Assembly: GCA_900551605.1 (NCBI GenBank)
Contig: URWS01000068.1
Coordinates: 1 to 7,399 of the forward strand
Direction: 5' to 3'
Source of the DNA: an uncultured Collinsella sp.
GTDB taxonomy: Bacteria; Actinomycetota; Coriobacteriia; Coriobacteriales; Coriobacteriaceae
DNA length: 7,399 nt
The first letter of the stretch is position 1; the number at the start of each line of letters is the position of its first letter. Positions 1 through 7,399 of this stretch are shown piece after piece. The notes beneath the pieces were generated by a model, which was not told where the DNA came from, did no database searches, and saw only the letters and a list, made by a program, of their open reading frames with translations. Position numbers and translations under genes: made by a program.

Positions 1-2912
<2,912 letters not shown>

Positions 2913-2918
2913 AGTCAA

Positions 2919-6410
<3,492 letters not shown>

Positions 6411-6419
6411 CAGGTTTTT

Positions 6420-6426
6420 CCTCCTT
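6420..6426 (-). promoter_or_regulatory. Strong Shine-Dalgarno site for rpoB
   Basis: The minus strand reads AAGGAGG, ending 9 nt before the GTG start at 6410. This near-perfect complement of the 16S rRNA tail supports the GTG start and efficient translation. Confidence 0.92.
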
Positions 6427-6446
6427 CACGGAAATGCTCGGTGGGT

Positions 6447-6467
6447 TGGCGAGGCATAGCTTCGCCA
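6447..6467 (-). promoter_or_regulatory. Hairpin in the rpoB leader RNA
   Basis: On the minus strand TGGCGA (6467-6462) pairs with TCGCCA (6452-6447). Two further G-C pairs inside, past an A-C mismatch, leave a 3-nt loop. It lies about 10 nt after the predicted transcription start and 20 nt before the Shine-Dalgarno site. There is no U-tract, so it is not an intrinsic terminator. It could stabilise the message or bind a regulator; this is inference. Confidence 0.4.
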
Positions 6468-6483
6468 GTTATCGCAACCTAAT

Positions 6484-6511
6484 AGTTTATCAGGTACCGA
6501 CCGTTGGGCAA
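6484..6511 (-). promoter_or_regulatory. Candidate sigma-70-type promoter for rpoBC, extended -10
   Basis: On the minus strand TTGCCC (6511-6506, 4 of 6 to TTGACA) is followed after 16 nt by TAAACT (6489-6484, 4 of 6 to TATAAT). A TG one base before the -10 gives the extended -10 form TGnTAAACT. Transcription would begin near 6477, giving a leader of roughly 65 nt. Two A5 runs on the minus strand (6555-6551 and 6538-6534) lie upstream and could act as weak UP-like sequence. A promoter is expected here because galU ends in a terminator. The exact boxes are a best guess by eye. Confidence 0.5.
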
Positions 6512-6574
6512 GAAAAGCCTTGACGCGATTGAGTTTTTGGAGTAGCAAAGTTTTTCGACAGAAAACACGCAGGT

Positions 6575-6597
6575 AGATGTATGTGTATCGAACATCT
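6575..6597. repeat. 6-bp inverted repeat, 11-nt spacer
   Basis: AGATGT (6575-6580) and ACATCT (6592-6597) are exact reverse complements with an 11-nt spacer, the same spacer length as the neighbouring 8-bp dyad. Its centre is 22 bp from the centre of that dyad, about two helical turns. At 6 bp per arm chance is possible. Confidence 0.35.
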
Positions 6598-6603
6598 GTT
6601 CAT
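6588..6603. promoter_or_regulatory. Candidate LexA/SOS-type operator (GAAC-N4-GTTC)
   Basis: The plus strand has TCGAACATCTGTTCAT, containing the dyad GAAC-ATCT-GTTC at 6590-6601. The LexA box of Bacillus is CGAAC-N4-GTTCG-like, and the mycobacterial box is TCGAAC-N4-GTTCGA. The left half here matches the mycobacterial form fully; the right half differs in its last two bases. It lies about 77 nt upstream of the candidate -35, 180 nt before rpoB. No lexA or SOS gene is in the window, so the assignment rests on the motif alone. Confidence 0.4.
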
Positions 6604-6621
6604 ATATTTTCTGTGAACAGA
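6595..6621. repeat. Perfect 8-bp inverted repeat, 11-nt spacer
   Basis: TCTGTTCA (6595-6602) and TGAACAGA (6614-6621) are exact reverse complements separated by an AT-rich 11-nt spacer. The left arm is shared with the LexA-type dyad, so the same half-site takes part in two alternative dyads. This suggests an operator with several half-sites. Confidence 0.55.
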
Positions 6622-6642
6622 GAGCCGGCAATCGCAGCTCTT

Positions 6643-6676
6643 ATAAAAAACGGGCGCGAACCGAGGTCCACGCCCG
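6643..6676 (-). terminator. Rho-independent terminator of galU
   Basis: On the minus strand, 21 nt after the galU stop, CGGGCGTGGAC pairs with GTTCGCGCCCG. This is an 11-bp stem with two G-U wobbles and a 4-nt loop (CTCG), followed directly by T6 and then ATAA. The GC-rich stem and U-tract are classic. It should insulate rpoBC from galU transcription. Confidence 0.92.
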
Positions 6677-6697
6677 TAAATGTCGATGCCCGAAGGC

Positions 6698-7358
6698 TTA
6701 CTTGCGCATCAATCCGCCGCGCTCGTCGATGGCGTCCCAGAAGGCATCGGCAAAGCGGGGGTCGCTTGCAGCCATGAGGGCGTTAGTGGCCATCCAGCCA
6801 GAGGGAGTGCCGGTGTCGTAGCCCGAAAGCGGGTCGATGACGACAGCGTACATGGCCTCGCGGTCGAGCGAACGGGCCATAGCGTCGGTAAGCTGGATCT
6901 CGCCGCCCTTGCCGGCCTGCTGATCGGCCAGCAGGTCCATGACCAGCGGGCTCAGCAGGTAACGACCGACAATGTACAGGTTGGACGGAGCCGCCTCGGG
7001 AGCGGGCTTCTCGACCAGACCGCCGATGCGCCAAACGGCACCGGGCTCGTCGTCGCCGGCATTCTCAAAGCCCTCGAGAGAACCAACGCGGTCGCCGGCG
7101 ATAACACCGTAGCGGCTGACTTCCTCGGGAGCGCACGCGGCGACGGCGATAACCGAAGCGCCACCGTGCTCCTTGGAGACAGCGAGCATCTTGTCGCAGA
7201 TGTCGCGGTTGGGCACAACATAGTCGCCCAGAAGAACCAGGAAGTTCTCCCCTGCCACAGCGTCGGCAGCAGAGCGAATGGCGTGACCGAGGCCCTTGGG
7301 CTCGTACTGATAGCGGAAGTCGACCGGCATGCCGCCCGCGTGGGCAACGGCGTCGGCG
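6698..7358 (-). CDS. galU: UTP--glucose-1-phosphate uridylyltransferase, N-terminus missing
   Basis: The enzyme makes UDP-glucose from UTP and glucose-1-phosphate, a cytosolic step feeding envelope glycans and galactose metabolism. About 219 genuine residues remain, with an intact C-terminus ending in TAA. Visible motifs, in order, are YEPKGLGHAI, a GDYVVPN segment, RYGVIAGD, GGLVEKP (Lys codon at 7009-7007, the conserved uridylyltransferase lysine), SNLYIVGRYLL, GEIQLTDAMA and SGYDTGTPSGWM. E. coli GalU has 302 residues, so roughly 80 N-terminal residues are missing, including the glycine-rich nucleotide-binding motif. The gene is cut by sequencing adapter at 7359. An apparent GTG start at 7387 and the first ten codons (MGSEMCIRDS) come from the adapter and are not GalU. 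A strong terminator follows the stop codon. The paralogous GtaB name would fit equally well. Confidence 0.93.
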
Positions 7359-7399
7359 CTGTCTCTTATACACATCTCCGAGCCCACGAGACTAAGGCG
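7359..7399. other. Illumina Nextera adapter (Tn5 mosaic end, adapter tail, i7 index)
   Basis: CTGTCTCTTATACACATCT (7359-7377) is exactly the 19-bp Tn5 mosaic end used in Nextera tagmentation. It is followed by CCGAGCCCACGAGAC (7378-7392), the read-2 side adapter, and then TAAGGCG (7393-7399), the first seven bases of index N701 (TAAGGCGA). This is library sequence left on the contig end. It is neither genomic nor a natural transposon. Confidence 0.98.

Noticed and set aside
2916..2918. TTG as the start codon of rpoC
   Set aside because: It is in frame but only 3 nt from the Shine-Dalgarno site; the GTG at 2912 has the 9-nt spacing also used by rpoB.
6595..6621. The 8-bp dyad as a terminator
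   Set aside because: The arms are short and AT-rich, and no U-run follows on either strand in the right position; the true galU terminator is at 6643-6676.
6411..6697. tRNA, riboswitch, CRISPR or small ORF between galU and rpoB
   Set aside because: No cloverleaf, repeat array or riboswitch core is visible. The short plus-strand frame at 6577-6777 overlaps the terminator and galU and has no good ribosome site or recognisable protein features.
7359..7377. Tn5-type inverted end as a natural mobile element
   Set aside because: The hyperactive 19-bp mosaic end followed by the Nextera tail and an N701 index is library adapter, with no transposase or target duplication.
7359..7387. GTG at 7387 as the start of galU
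   Set aside because: The start and the first ten codons are adapter-derived or adapter-spanning. The true start is beyond the contig.

Overview
The window is a high-GC bacterial fragment carrying two core RNA polymerase genes and one sugar-nucleotide gene, all on the minus strand. The RpoB and RpoC sequences look actinobacterial. RpoC has catalytic aspartates at 535/537/539 and an alpha-helical insert after the zinc-binding domain, and RpoB has the actinobacterial cluster I context and length. My best guess is a gut Coriobacteriia of the Collinsella type; the class is inferred from protein flavour and GC-rich codon use, not from a database search.

Layout, read 5'->3' on the minus strand (right to left): (1) 7399-7359 is not genomic. 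It is an Illumina Nextera adapter: the 19-bp Tn5 mosaic end, the read-2 side adapter tail, and 7 bases matching the start of i7 index N701. (2) 7358-6698 is the 3' part of galU (UTP-glucose-1-phosphate uridylyltransferase), lacking its N-terminal nucleotide-binding region. (3) 6676-6643 is a strong intrinsic terminator closing galU. (4) 6642-6411 is an AT-richer intergenic region with overlapping dyads, including a GAAC-N4-GTTC LexA-type box, a candidate sigma-70 promoter with an extended -10, a leader hairpin and a strong Shine-Dalgarno sequence. (5) 6410-2919 is complete rpoB (1163 aa, GTG start). (6) 2912-1 is rpoC, 970 residues from its GTG start, running off the left edge just before the third cysteine of its second zinc site.

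rpoB and rpoC form a tight operon with a 6-nt gap and the same reading frame. They encode the beta and beta' subunits, which jointly build the active centre. galU is separated from them by the terminator and is most likely an independent unit that supplies UDP-glucose for glycan and envelope synthesis.

I see no undescribed multi-gene system here; this is mainly housekeeping DNA. The points most worth a second look are: replacement of the near-universal TRERAGFE segment of RpoB fork loop 2 by a longer, unrelated sequence; the LexA-like box and nested dyads upstream of rpoB; the adapter contamination, which creates a false GalU N-terminus; and a 6.5-kb antisense frame with no stop codon, which comes from the absence of three codons in rpoB and rpoC.
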